From assembly GCA_029204225.1 (NCBI GenBank), contig CM055111.1, positions 9,679,000 through 9,742,999 on the forward strand: 64,000 bases of DNA. Direction: 5' to 3'. The notes below the pieces were generated by a model, which saw only the letters and a program-made list of their open reading frames with translations, was not told the origin of the DNA and did not search any database. The position numbers and the translations under genes were made by a program. Origin of the DNA: Diphasiastrum complanatum (lineage: Eukaryota; Streptophyta; Lycopodiopsida; Lycopodiales; Lycopodiaceae). Shown in pieces: positions 10,150-25,439 of the stretch (position 1 is the first letter of the stretch; each line of letters begins with the position of its first letter).

Positions 10150-11803
10150 GAAATCTATATTAAAACATAGAACAAGAGATCTGATCCACTCTACTCCACA
10201 ATGCATAATGAAAGAAGGCAAGGAATTAATCTAATTCCACACCCACACTCAAAGGAAATAGAATCACTCAAGAAAGCCATCATGAACAAGGAGCTTCAGA
10301 CCTGGACACTGGTCGAGTTCCCCACTCACAAGAGAGTTATCAATAACAAGTAATTGTTCAAGAAAAAGATTAACTCTGATGGTTCCATTGCAAAATGGAA
10401 AGCACGGCTGGTGACTAAAGGATTTACTCAAGTCCAAGGAGTGGATTAGCAAGAAATTTTCAATCTTGTCATCAAGATGCAGTCAATCAAGACTCTGATT
10501 GCGTTAGCAGCCGCGGAAGACCTTGAAATGCACCAAATGGATGTCAAGACAACATTTTTCAATGGCAATGTCGAAGAGGAGCTTTATACCTTCCAACAGG
10601 AAGGATTCAAAGTCAAAGGCCAAGAGCACAAAGTGTGCAAGCTGCACAAAGCAATCTATGGTTTGAAACAGGCCGCAAGGGCATGGTTCGATAGAATCAA
10701 GTCTTATCTCATTCAATTAGGATTTGCAAACAATTCAGCTGACTGTAATGTTTATTCAAAGCATATAGGCACCAATTCAGTTCGCATAGCTCTTTACGTA
10801 GATGATGCATTTATTTTGTCTAACGACAATTCTCTTCTGCACACTACTAAGAGTGATCTGTCAAAGGAATTTGACATGACTGTTAGGAGCTGTTCATTCT
10901 TTGCTAGGAATTCACATTACTAGAGATAGACTTCAGGAGAAGATCTATCTTAGCCAACATGCATATCTAAAAGGCATTTTAGAAAAGTTTCATATGTCTA
11001 ATTGCAAACCAATTGATACCCCAATGGATCGAAATATAGTATTGACTAACCTTCTTGTGTTGAGACTGATAGTGAAGTACTCGACTCAGCCAAGTACCCT
11101 TAATCATTCACTAATCGGATCTCTAATGTATGCAATGCTGTGTACTAGACCAGATTTAGCATATACTGTCAGCACGTTAAGTCCATTCATGTCTAATCCT
11201 AGGATCTCTCATTGGAAAGCATTAAAGAGAGTGATGAGATATATTCAGGAAAGTTTAGACCACATTTTATGTTATGATGAAAATTCTATTGACACACTCG
11301 TCCTGCGAGGCTACTCCGACTCAGATTGGGGAGGAACAGTCTCTACGAGAAAATCTACCTCCGAGTTCTATTTCTATCTGGCAGGGGGACCGATTTTGTG
11401 GAACTCAAGGAAGCAAAAGTCAGTTGCGCTTTCTTCGACAGAGGCAAAGTACATCGTAGTATGTCAAGCTTCAAAAGAAGCTATATGGATCAGGTTATTA
11501 CTTCACGACTTACATCACACTCAGTTTAATGCTACCACTATTCTGTTTGACAACTTGAGCTGTATTTCATTGTCACTGAATCCCAAATTTCATGGCAAAT
11601 CCAAGCACATAGAAATCTAGTATCATTTCATTCAGGAGAAAGTTTTCTCAGGGCAAGTGATCCTTCAATACTGCTCCACAACTGAAATGGTCGTAGACAT
11701 CTTCACCAAAGCACTTCCCAGGATCAAGCACCAGAAATTCTTCAACAAGCTGAACCTGACGAAGATACCAAGGCACCAACCGTGACCTTAAGGGGGACTG
11801 TTG
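10150..11803 (+). mobile_element. Copia family 1, copy B: RT-RNase H half
   Basis: The homology with copy D starts near 10155, so the element is cut at its 5' side inside the integrase-RT linker. RT runs from about 10201 (HNERRQGINLIPHPHSKE) through LHKAIYGLKQAARAWFD to the active site YVDD at 10795-10806. Stops occur near 10352 and 10447. The frame breaks near 10890-10905 and resumes with LGIHITRDRLQEK. RNase H follows: YSDSDWGGTVSTRKSTS, WNSRKQKSVALSSTEAKY, KFHGKSKHIEI, a stop at 11618, then VDIFTKALPR. A purine tract AAGGGGGAC (11794-11802) abuts the LTR. Together with copy A it covers the domain set of one Copia family. Confidence 0.9.
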
Positions 11804-12560
11804 AAAATTAAGCCCACGGTTTCCTCCTTGGTGAATGACTAATTTCTATTTCATGATTCTTCCTGCATGTTTATTGATCATTGATTTAGGATCAGGTGAA
11901 ACCAACTTTGGTTCTACGTCTGTTTATCTGATACCCGCAGGAATCACAAACTTAGACAACCAATTTATTTAAAGAACGTCTACAACGGGCTTCCAGCTGA
12001 TCTCCAAGAAAGGGTAACCAATCCTGTCATAGTTTCAAAGTTCAGATGTTAAGTTTAATAACTTGAAGTCATTGAAGACTGGGCCATCTTCAACGACTTC
12101 CACAAAACTTGAAGTTTAGAACAAGTATGCAAAAATACATTACTTTTTCAACAGTCTGCAGAAATACACTATTTTTTCAACAGCTTCAGCTTTTTCGCAT
12201 TTCCCAGAAATGCGACACTTTCATAGTTCAAAAGCTTAACTGTTTTTAACACTCCTTCAACTCTTTGCGAAAAATGCAAAGAGAGAGAAAATTCCCGAAG
12301 GTCATCTACTTTCATGCATTAAGCTGTTTTAAAGACATCACGGTCTTTTTGGGGCACCTTCGACTTCTTGCAAAAAATGTGAAGAGAGAGAAAAATCCCG
12401 AAGGTTGAGATTAATTGACTCATTTATGAAGGACGCCACTTGGATAATTGTAGAGCTCAAGCATAGCAAAATAACAATGTGACAGTGATACGGTCTCATG
12501 AAAATGCACCATCAAACTTACTTTTCAAAATACATATAAATATCTAGACTGAGTAGTTTT
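11804..12560 (+). mobile_element. LTR (U3 part) of Copia family 1, copy B
   Basis: The LTR begins TGTTGAAAATTAAG straight after the polypurine tract; the same start appears in copy E at 26176. It carries a pair of 27-29-bp direct repeats at 12128-12182 and a pair of about 50-bp repeats at 12249-12303 and 12358-12406, each flanked by CCTTC...GAAGG. A TATA-type box, TATAAA, is at 12535-12540. This layout is what a U3 promoter with repeated upstream elements looks like. The right end was not found and may be truncated. Confidence 0.65.
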
Positions 12561-13880
12561 AGGTCCTTTGTTTGCTATTGGTGCAGTGTATCCTTTGTTG
12601 TTGCTTCAGACTTTATTTGGGGCTGATTGAAAGTGACAAAGGTGCAGGGTTGGATAAAAAATTGAAGCCATCCTCCAGGTCTTTGAAACTTAACATTGTA
12701 TGAGAACCAGTCCGAGGGTTGTAGTAAAACACAACCCAAATGTTGTCAATGTAAGTTTTAGCTAAATGGCGCACTTGGTACTTTCCAGCCACACGTTATG
12801 ATCTCGCCAAACTGCCATTGCTTAGACATCCTTCCTTGCACATATGACATGTCAGGATTCATAACGAAATAAAGAAAAGCTTAATAGAAGGGGTTTGAAT
12901 GTAATTGGTAGAAAATTTAATAAATTTTTGCATAGAATCACTGGTGTGCAATAGTGTTGCATTATTTGGACATGCGAGTCACACATTGTATCATTCAGAT
13001 GTTGGATTACTATTGTAGTCCCAAGAAAATCTTAAGTACAAATTCAATATCCAAGAAAATGGAACTAGCAATTAAGAAACAACATTGTGAGCACAGTTGA
13101 AGTGACATCAAGGTAGATTGAGACAAGGCAGTTAAATTCTTACCCTAAGTTGTAGCTATATTGTCTATAGTATCTTGTGATTAGAAAACATGTAACCATT
13201 CACATGATGACCATTTACATGAAGCAACACAAACAGGTCAATCACAAGTGGCATCTTGTGAGAGTGCATTTGAGCTGTTTAACTATATAACAGCTCTTTC
13301 TTAGCTATCCAAGTAATTCTGTGCCATAAGTAGCAATGCTTCTTGTGGTAGCCACGTACCAAAGGAATTATCTTTGAAATATTCATGAGGGCACCCCAGG
13401 TTGTGTTTTGTTTAATTGCAACATAGTGCCTGTTGTTCATTTGGCTGCATTTTTTTTGAAGTTCTGCTCTTAATGTCACTTCATACTACCAGTGCCATTT
13501 TATGACAAATAAACAGTTTAATATGTGCAAAATAATATGTTCAGCTCGCAGGATAAATGAATGTCTACTCGTAAGAAACTGGTGATACTTCAGAAATGTG
13601 ATTGATAATAACAGATAACATGAATAGGGAAGACTTGAGAGCAAGAATGAAAAAGTCTTATGGAGTTTCAATGCTATATGTTCCTAAGCGGAGGCAGCAA
13701 AATTGCTGCAATGCGTGCCATCCGATAGAACTGATTATATAACAGATTGTTAAGCTACTTTATCACCAGTGAGACTACAAATCAATGATGGTACATTTGA
13801 TGATGCTACACTTCACAACGATGATGACACGTTCCTCAGTGTGAAAGTAAGCTGAACTTGGAGCATCTGCAGTGTATGCG
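12561..13880. other. Spacer downstream of the germin-like gene
   Basis: I see no coding domain, TIR element or RNA gene. The part nearest 13880 is the 3' flank of the minus-strand germin-like gene and will hold its 3' UTR. Confidence 0.4.
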
Positions 13881-14552
13881 TTAGCCTTTGAAAGCAGCCT
13901 TGATCTTCTCCACCTCCGCCTCTGTCAATTTGAGCGCTTTCTCCAGAATAAAGTCAGGGATAGTAGCATTGGATGCAAATAACGCATTTGCAACGAGAGA
14001 AAGACCAGGGTTTTGGCTGTTCAAACCTGAGATAGAGATAGCTGAATGCTTTCCGACATTGACAGAGAAATGAACCAGACCCCTTGGAAAGACAAATATA
14101 TCAAAAGGCTTGAGAGTTTGTGCAAACAGCTGATTAGATCCTGTCACAAATCCAGCATAAATTCTACCCTTCAATACAAAAAGCACCTCAGAGGCTCTAG
14201 GATGAACATGAGGAGGAACCAGCCCACTCACACCATAATCAAGCCGAGCTACAGAGAGCCCCTGAGTGTTGAGACCACCAAAATTAGCTGCTCCAGCCAG
14301 AGTAACAGAAATGCCCAGCGCATTAGCAGTGCTTTTAGGCCCAGTCAGCAAGGCAGACGAGAAGTCTGCAGATGACACGCTCGTCTTACATGCAAAGCCA
14401 TTGATGCTGAGGCTGGATTGAACATCTGTAACACAATAGTCTTGAAGTGGGTCTGGATCACATGCCATGATCACTCTAATCACACCCACAGCCAGCAAAT
14501 TCAGGACTGCAGAAGCTAGTATCATTCTTGGATTCAATGGAGTAAAACCCAT
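13881..14552 (-). CDS. Germin-like protein (secreted cupin)
   Basis: This is a 223-residue protein of the germin-like family: manganese-binding cupins of the plant cell wall, often superoxide dismutases, some formerly called auxin-binding ABP19/20. A hydrophobic N-terminal stretch (about residues 10-29) with likely cleavage before CDPDPLQDYC makes a signal peptide. The family start block DPDPLQDYCV and NGFACK supply the conserved cysteines. Cupin motif 1, PPHVHPRASE, holds two His and the Glu metal ligand; motif 2, PRGLVHFSVNVG, holds the third His. Length matches the family (about 210-225). The frame is uninterrupted, although many relatives have one intron. An internal Met at residue 10 is an alternative start. 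Catalytic activity cannot be judged from sequence. Confidence 0.93.
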   Translation of the reverse strand: MGFTPLNPRMILASAVLNLLAVGVIRVIMACDPDPLQDYCVTDVQSSLSINGFACKTSVSSADFSSALLTGPKSTANALGISVTLAGAANFGGLNTQGLSVARLDYGVSGLVPPHVHPRASEVLFVLKGRIYAGFVTGSNQLFAQTLKPFDIFVFPRGLVHFSVNVGKHSAISISGLNSQNPGLSLVANALFASNATIPDFILEKALKLTEAEVEKIKAAFKG

Positions 14553-14592
14553 GATTCTTTGTGGTCAAAGAAAGCAAGGAGAGCTAGCAGCC

Positions 14593-14595
<3 letters not shown>

Positions 14596-14644
<49 letters not shown>

Positions 14645-14652
14645 TATTTAAC
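14596..14652 (-). promoter_or_regulatory. (CT)n tract and TATA-like box of the germin-like gene
   Basis: Read on the minus strand, TTAAATA (about 14643-14650) is followed by a (CT)n run (14596-14641) that ends about 45 bases before the start codon. Plant promoters and 5' leaders often carry such GA/CT tracts, which bind BBR/BPC proteins. The arrangement suggests transcription starts in or near the CT run. The tract is also an ordinary microsatellite, so a regulatory role is inference. Confidence 0.5.
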
Positions 14653-14659
14653 ATGATAA

Positions 14660-15339
14660 TGTGATAGTATCCAACGGCCATTATGGAGCTGGTGAATGAA
14701 GGGTTGAGATCTCACATGCCTCTATCCTATGGGTGACCTGAAAAAGCTTTTTTACTTTTTTTTCTAAACTTTTGTTTTTCACTTATTAGTTATGTTTCAC
14801 TTGCACCATTTGGGGAGGAGGTGTATGTAAAAACTGTGCCAAAGGTGCATGTGAAAAAAATAGTAATAAAATTCACATGGACGCTTGAAAGATACCATGT
14901 AAAAAAAAATTCATGTAAAAAGAATTTCAAAGGAATAATTGGTGGTGAATAGGCATCAATCCTTTAGAAATAAAAAGCCAAAAAGCGATTTTATCCAAAT
15001 GGAAAGTCCCTCCACCATAGAGCCCATATGATAGGTGTGCCATTGGATCCATGCTCTGATCTCATGTGGGGTAAAGGGATACCACACACACACTACTACA
15101 CATCCTGAAATTAGCTACGTTGTCAATCTAGTGAGTCAGATTATGGCAATACCTAGAGAGGCACATTAGAATGCTAGATAAAGAATCTTTCACTATGTTA
15201 AGGGGGTTTGATATATGAGAAACAACCTGGTTTTTTAAATTATAAGCTTTTGTAGATGTTGATTGGATAGGTAGTATTGATGATAAGAGATCTCCCACAA
15301 ATAGTTTTTTACATAGGTATTGGTGATTTCTCATGGCCA
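14660..15339. other. Upstream region of the germin-like gene
   Basis: AT-rich spacer with no coding feature I recognise. It should contain the distal promoter of the germin-like gene; no individual element can be defended. Confidence 0.35.
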
Positions 15340-15700
15340 AGCGAAAAGTAGGAAATTAAAGTCTATCCACTACAGAAGAAGAATATAAAGTCTTATGTTT
15401 AGCAATACAAGAGGAAATATGGCTAGGACGAATGGTAGAAGACATTGCCATTTTATAAACTGAGCCTGCCATCATCGAGAGTGATAAGCTAATAGCTAGA
15501 GTCCCATACAACTAGCTAGGAATCATGTATTTCATATGTGCACTATTGAGATTTATCACTTCATTAGAGAAAAGCTTCTATCTATAGAAATTGACGTGAT
15601 ACATTGCAAGACTAAAGACCACACAGCTAGTTAATATTTTCACAAAAACTTTAAATTTTGATAAATAAGAGCCTTTTAGAGAAAAACTCAATGTATGTAA
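15340..15700 (+). mobile_element. Copia RNase H remnant (family 4)
   Basis: The plus strand reads LSTTEEEYKVLCLAIQEE with a frame break, ESDKLIA, then after stops IYHFIREKLLSIEID-like text and FTKTLNFDK, the standard order of a Copia RNase H C-terminus. It has multiple stops and no upstream RT. The sequence differs from families 1-3. Confidence 0.7.
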
Positions 15701-15819
15701 ACTAGGGCTTACGAGAGAGCGTTACAATAATAAGCCTTTTTTATATTTAGTTTTTACATTCTTGGTATAAATAGTAGCTTTTTAAATTTCGATACATGCT
15801 ATAGTAACGAGGTGTTGGA

Positions 15820-16060
15820 GCTCTGATAGAGATTAAGTGCAGAACAAAAAAAGAGAACTTCAACATAGAAATTATAATAGGAGCTTTGCCAAACTATACT
15901 TTCGAGTACTGACTTAGATCGACAGAAAGAATGTCTTGTAGGTGTCAAAGACAGCCATGAAGGAAGTGACCCAGAGAGGGAGTACTCATAGGGCCACACA
16001 GATCACTATGTATTAATTCTAGAATGGACTTAGCTCTAGGCTCAAAACTCCCTTAATGAA
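15820..16060 (-). mobile_element. Copia integrase remnant (minus strand)
   Basis: The minus strand reads GSFEPRAKSILELIHSDLCG followed by PMSTPSLG, the first part of a Copia integrase core (HSDLCGPM carries the first catalytic Asp). It then degrades through frameshifts. It lies between two plus-strand Copia pieces and is therefore from a separate insertion. Confidence 0.7.
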
Positions 16061-16560
16061 GACCTTGCTAATTGCCAATAAGTTATGGGATGTTGTCACT
16101 AGTATCGAATTGAAGCTTGAAGATGACACAACCGACTCCAAAAGAAAATTGAAGGATGGTAAAACATTCAATGCTCATCATTCTCAATATATCAGACACT
16201 CAAATTGGCCATGTCTCTGAAGCTCAAACTTTGAAAGAAGTATGAGACATCCTGAGCGCACTATATGATGTGAGGGCTGTAACTTCCAAGTTGCATCTCA
16301 GAAGGAAATTCTTCTCACTCAAGATGTTGAATGGTGATTCGCTTTAGAATCACAATAACCAGTTCAAGAATCTCTTGCAACATATGGTAGATGTCGAATG
16401 AACTATCGACAATCAAGATCCAATTATGACATTGCTATCGAGCTTGCATTCTACATATGAAAATGGGGTGATGATCATGATGGCACACTCAAATCTGATT
16501 CTCACCAAAGTTATCACTATGTTGCTGCAGGAAGACAATTAAAGAAGTCAAAACACCTCT
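16061..16560 (+). mobile_element. Copia gag remnant (UBN2 type)
   Basis: The plus strand reads LYDVRAVTSKLHLRRKFFSL, KMLNGDSL, stop, NNQFKNLLQHM and MTLLSSLHSTYENGVMIMM, the helical gag domain of Copia elements. Several stops are present, and no protease or knuckle follows. Confidence 0.7.
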
Positions 16561-17798
16561 TTGAAAAAACAAAATGTTTCTAGTGCCAAAGCCATGCTAG
16601 CTCTCTCTCTACACAGATTCTGACAGAAAAGACACAAGAAACGAAATTGTTCGCAAACAATTTTGCGACACACGACACAAAATCTTTCTTGCTTTACGAA
16701 CGACCAAGAAGATCAGCCAAGTACCATGGGGTACAAATATTTGATCAGATATCATGACATCAACAAAAGTATTCTAGATCGTGGTTAATCTGCCACTCTT
16801 GTAATTTGCGATTAGTTGTAGATGTTTAATCTTTTCTAATCTGTAAGTTACACGACGCGACACGAAAAAGTTCGCGATCTATATACTTTCTGTTTGATGC
16901 ATAATACCAAAAAAAAACAAGTAAGCAAGACAAGAAGTTACTGAGACGCAAAATACACAATACATGTCTCCCTACGTGTGAGACAATTTTGTAGAGGATC
17001 TGTAGATCTAGAAGTCCGCTAGTAAGCAAGGCACGATTCGTGAGAGAACTGCATTTCTCTCATGCCAATGCACTACATGGATCTATCATGCAGTGCTTGA
17101 AAAATCAGAAAATCAATAGATGATATTGTAGTTGTTATGCACATATTAATCTGTATGATTGTATGATCTTGAATGTAATTTTTGTTTGCTACTATTTGTG
17201 TGTCTGATTCACTTGCTCATTCAATTTTGCACTTTGGTTTGATCTTGTTGAATGCTATATTAATTTGTTAACGTAAATCAACAGTGTCTGTCTACTCTTT
17301 GAAGGATTGTAAAAATGATATAGCTGGCAGTGACCAGCAATCATATCTGAATTTCTGACGAACTGATTTTGTTCGCGAATCCTTTCACTTCACTTCGCTT
17401 CCTGATCGCTTGGCTATAAGGGTAAATCAATTTTAGAGCTCACCAAAGTTTAGTTTCATTTCGTTTCATCTTGTTTCATTGCGTCTCATCTTGTCTCGTT
17501 ACAGAGCCTGATTGATCTTTTCGCAAAAGGCTTATGCTTCGTTTCATTTCATGTCGTTTTGCGATCTCTATGCTTCAGCATGAATCAATGTCAGATCTCG
17601 TTTAAGTTTTGCTTCGTTTCATTTTCGTCTAGATTTCATCTCGTTTCGTTTCGTTGTGTTACAAGACCTGATTGATCCAACACAAATTATTCTTGAACAG
17701 AAATAATTTGAGTTTCACGAAAAGTTATTTATTTTTATTAGTTTGTCACTAGAGTTCTAGCTGGGATTTGCATTTTCTGAGTGCATTTTTCGCATCAG
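16561..17798 (+). mobile_element. Probable 5' LTR/leader of Copia family 1, copy C
   Basis: This non-coding stretch lies directly before the primer-binding site at 17799. It contains many TTTCGTTTCATTTCGTTTC-like words between 17380 and 17680 and many GCGACACGA-like words between 16660 and 16870. Position alone suggests R-U5 of the LTR, ending ...TTTTCGCA about 4 bases before the primer site. The left boundary is not defined, and the U3 seen in copy B does not align to it by eye. Confidence 0.4.
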
Positions 17799-18795
17799 TG
17801 GTATCAGAGCCATACCTTGTCATAATCTGACGTACCTGAAAAGCTATCAGATCAAAGGGGCTAAGCATTCAAACAATCAACCATCAACAAGTGAACATGA
17901 ATTTTGAGGCAATGGCTTCAATGAGCAACAAACAATCCAAGATCTGTACAGTTCTGGATTCATCAGGATCTAACTTTCTAGCATGGAAAGTTAAGACCTC
18001 GCTGATACTAAAGGGTGAAGGATTTTCCCCCTGGGTAGATGGCACAAAGGAGATGCCTACAACAACAACAAAGAGATACACGAATAGAGGGAGAAAAATG
18101 ACAAGGCAGTAGCCTTGCTATCATCATCCATCGAGGATAGTCTCACACTAGACCTGGCTACACTCTCCATGACAAAGGAGAGATACACTGCTCACAAGAT
18201 TTCAAACAAAATCACGCAGTCAAATAATGATGCTGGAAGATTAGTTGACAAATCTACAGTGGGATGGCAAAGACCTCACTTCTTTTGTAAGGAAGATGAA
18301 GGATCTATTCCTTTCCCTACACAGAGTCTGGAGCAGAAAATGCAGTGTCAACAGAGAAGCAGCTCACTTACCTGTTGAGAGCCTTACCTAGATCCTTCCA
18401 GACAACCAAAGCTCTGCTTGCAAAAAATCCTACAATGACTCTTGAAAAGGCAATTGTCGAAATTTGAGAGGAAGTCAAGGCTTGAGAGCATCTTGATCAC
18501 AAGGATGCTTTTGACCAAGCCCTCTACAACAACAAAGAAAAGACAAAGAAACAATTTAAGCCTAAGAGGCAGTCAGATCAAAAACAGGATCGTAATCAGC
18601 AAGCAGAAGGGAACAACAAAGACAAATGGAAGAACAAAGGAAGGTCAAAACATCAAGGTGGAGACAAGAAGACCTGAGTGAGATGGAAACGCAAAGGGCA
18701 CATAGTCGATACGTGTTGGCTCAATCCGAAAATTGAGTGTATCCACTGCCACAAGAAGGGTCATGCAGCCATGGACTGCCGCCTGAACCCAAGTT
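17799..18795 (+). mobile_element. Copia family 1, copy C: gag only
   Basis: A primer-binding site TGGTATCAGAGCC (17799-17811) is followed by the same gag as copy A: ILDSSGSNFLAWKVKTSLIL and SSSIEDSLTLDLATLS, with frameshifts near 18075 and 18170. The CCHC knuckle is intact here: CIHCHKKGHAAMDC, about 18736-18778. The match to copy A stops near 18795, so everything from protease onward is lost. Comparison with copy A shows that the stops in each copy are independent. Confidence 0.85.
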
Positions 18796-22640
<3,845 letters not shown>

Positions 22641-22649
22641 ATAAGTTAT

Positions 22650-24300
22650 TTACAAGTAAGGTAAATCCAAATCTGGATCTAGTAATGCCTTTATCTTCAA
22701 ATTTAACATGGCACAAAAAAATTTGTGTGCCTCTAGATTCAACGCCTTAGTAAAGATGTCTGCAATCATGTATTGTGTTCTGCAAAATCTTAAACAAACT
22801 TCATTATTGAAAACCTTATCTCTAATGTAATGATACTTGGTTTCTATATGCTTACTCCTAGAATGAAATCTAGGATTAAGTGATAAAGCAATAGTGCTTT
22901 GATTATCACAAATTATCCAAGTAGAATTTTGTTTAAATAAATTGATATTAGAGAGTAGCATACATGAGTGACCCAATAGTTGAATGATTAGGATACTCAC
23001 TCATTTCCTCCTTTTTTTCATTAGATTGAGGGCATTGCTCTTAGATACTTTCAATCCTATATCCATTGGTGAGTTCGCAAGCTTATAATTCAAGAAATTG
23101 AATTTTGAAAGCATATTATGAATATATCATTGTTGAGTAATAAACATCAGTCTATTTTCTCCATCTCTGTGAATTTGTTTACCAAGCCAATAACATGCCT
23201 CTCTAAAATCTGTCAGGTCAAATTTTTAAAACAACATTCTCCTTACATCCTTTATTAAATTGCTATTGTTGTTGAAAAGCAACATATCATCTACATATAA
23301 TGTGATGATAATAAAGGAATGATCTATGACTTTGTAATACACATTGAAATCAGTTGAGCTTGGTTCAAAACCATTTTGAAAAAGAAAGCTATTAATTCTC
23401 TAAAACCATGCTCTTGGTGATTGCTTTAGACATAAAGTGCTCTATAAAGTGTACAAACAATTTTTCTTTTACCCTTCAGTACATAACCTTCAAGTTGAGA
23501 GATATAGATATCTTCTTCTATGACTCCATTGAGAAATGCTGTTTGAACATCCAATTTATGTATTTTCAAATTAGTTGCAGCTGCATAAGAAAGTAGAAGC
23601 CTGATTGATGAATGCTTTGACGATTGGGATGAATGTTTCAAAATAGTCTATATTGAGAATTTGCGAGAATACCCTTTCCACAAGCCTTGCCTTCCTTCTA
23701 TCAATGCTCCCATCTACTTTATGTCAGATCCATTTGCAATCAATAACTTTTCTATTTGCGGGCAACTCCATAATAGTCCAAGTATTATTTTTTATTAGCG
23801 AATGATATTTTCTATCTATTGTCTCTTTCCAAAAATCTGCAGAGCTTGATTTAAAGATTATTTTACTGTAGCAGATTCCTCCATAAAATAACATGTCGAT
23901 TCATCAATAAATCTTACTGGTGGAAGTCTTTGCCTAGTTGATACTTTGAGAGGTATAAATTCATGTATCAAAATTAATTTTGCTCCTATGGCCGATTTGT
24001 ATGTTCTTCAACATCGATATTTGTATGTGCTATATAGAGGAGCACTTAACCTTTCATTGATCTTCAATAAACACAACATCTCTGCTAGCAAAGAATTTAT
24101 AGGTTGTTGGGTTGAATGATTTGTATGCGTTGTTCTGTGAAGAATATTCAACATAAATCGATCTTCCGCTGTTTAGATTGAATTTCTTCCTGGTTTTCTT
24201 TGGAATTTGAGCAAAAATAGTACAACCAAACCCTTTAATATTTTTCAATGATGGTTTGGAACCAGTCCATACCTCATGAGGTGCCTAGTTTAGCAATCCT
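22650..24300 (-). mobile_element. Copia family 5 (minus strand), integrase to RNase H
   Basis: Read from high to low coordinates, the integrase C-terminal region is at 24290-24054 (PHEVWTGSKPSLKNIKGFGC, FASRDVVFIEDQ). RT follows with KLDVQTAFLNGVIEEDIYIS near 23500-23560 and the active site YVDDM near 23283-23298. RNase H ends the coding part: CDNQSTIALSLNPRF, SRSKHIETKYHYIRDKV, IADIFTKALNLEAHKFF (22650-22930). Frameshifts, stops and an internal loss around 22950-23040 disable it. Gag, protease and the integrase core are missing because copy D abuts at about 24300. The LTR was not defined. Confidence 0.85.
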
Positions 24301-25270
24301 TTGCAATTAGACATATAAAACTTTTCTAAAATGCCTTTTAGGTATGTCTGCTGGCTACGATAGATCTTCTTCTGAAGTCTATCTCTAGTAATGTGAATTC
24401 CTAGCAAAGAATGAACAGCTCCTAACAATCATGTCAAATTCCTTTGACAGATCACTCTTAGTAGTGTGCAGAAGAGAAGTGTCGTTAGACAAAATAAATG
24501 CATCATCTACGTAAAGAGCTATGCGAACTGAATTGGTGCCTATATGCTTTGAATAAACATTACAGTCAGCTATCCTAATTGAATGAGATAAGAGTTGATT
24601 CTATCGGACCATGCTCTTGCGGCCTATTTTAGACCATAGATTGCTTTATGCAGCTTGCACACTTTGTGCTCTTGGCCTTTGACTTCGAATCCTTCCGGTT
24701 GGAAGGTATACAGCTCCTCTTCAACATTGCCATTGAAAAATGTTGTCTTGACATCCATTTGGTGCATTTCAAGGTCTTTCGCGGCTGCTAACGCAATCAA
24801 AGTCTTGATTGACTACATCTTGATGACAAGACTGAAAATTTCTTGCTAATCCACTCCTTGGACTTGAGTGAATCCTTTAGTCACCAGCCGTGCTTTCCAT
24901 TTTGCAATGGAACCATCAAAGTTAATCTTCTTCTTGAAGATCCACTTGTTGTCGATAACTCTCTTGTGAGTGGGAAAGTCGACCAGTGTCCAGGTCTGAA
25001 GCTCCTTGTTCATAATGGCTTTCTTGAGGGATTCTATTTCCTTTGAGTGTGGTTGTGGAATTAGATTAATTCCTTGCCTTCTTTCATTATGCATTGTGGA
25101 GTAGAGTGGATTAGATCTCTTGTTCTATGTTTTAATATAGATCTCAAAATCCCAAACCACACAACATCAAGGTACTCTAGACCTTCCACATGGCTTGTCA
25201 GTATGATCCCAATTCCACAGAGGACTATCCACCTGAGATGGTATCTCCTTCCACAGAGCAAGGCAAATAC
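24300..25270 (-). mobile_element. Copia family 1, copy D: inverted RT fragment
   Basis: This is the reverse complement of the copy B RT. From 25100 downward it reads [40 protein letters not shown], the VDD active site near 24505, and LGIHITRD-type text, then stops matching after the codons for MSNCK near 24303. It carries the same frame break before the LGIHITRD block as copy B. Its lower end is fused to the integrase of Copia family 5 and its upper end to the gag of a Ty3 element near 25270. It is non-functional. Confidence 0.85.
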
Positions 25271-25439
25271 AATCGGTACTCTCGCATGAAATCACAAGTC
25301 CACGAGCCATCCACAAATTCTTTCGAGAGATGGGAGCTTATGAGAGCTGAAGTTGCCTATAACTGACCACAATTTCATGCTGTTAAATCTTCTCACGCAA
25401 GAGCTCATGTAAATGGGGCTTTTGCCAACCACAGTCCTC

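Noticed and set aside
3137-11803. One full-length Copia with 5' half at 3.1 kb and 3' half at 10.2 kb
   Set aside because: The halves match one family, but unrelated Copia pieces, one on the opposite strand, lie between them and no shared junction is seen. Separate copies are equally likely, so they are annotated apart.
14467-14664. Plus-strand ORF ending in a long Glu-Arg run over the (GA)n tract
   Set aside because: It is the antisense of the germin-like signal peptide and the microsatellite translated; no independent coding evidence.
22960-23010. Text GTTGAATGATTAGGATACTC resembling a pol III A box
   Set aside because: No B box follows at tRNA spacing and no flanking duplication is visible; it probably belongs to the Copia remnant there.
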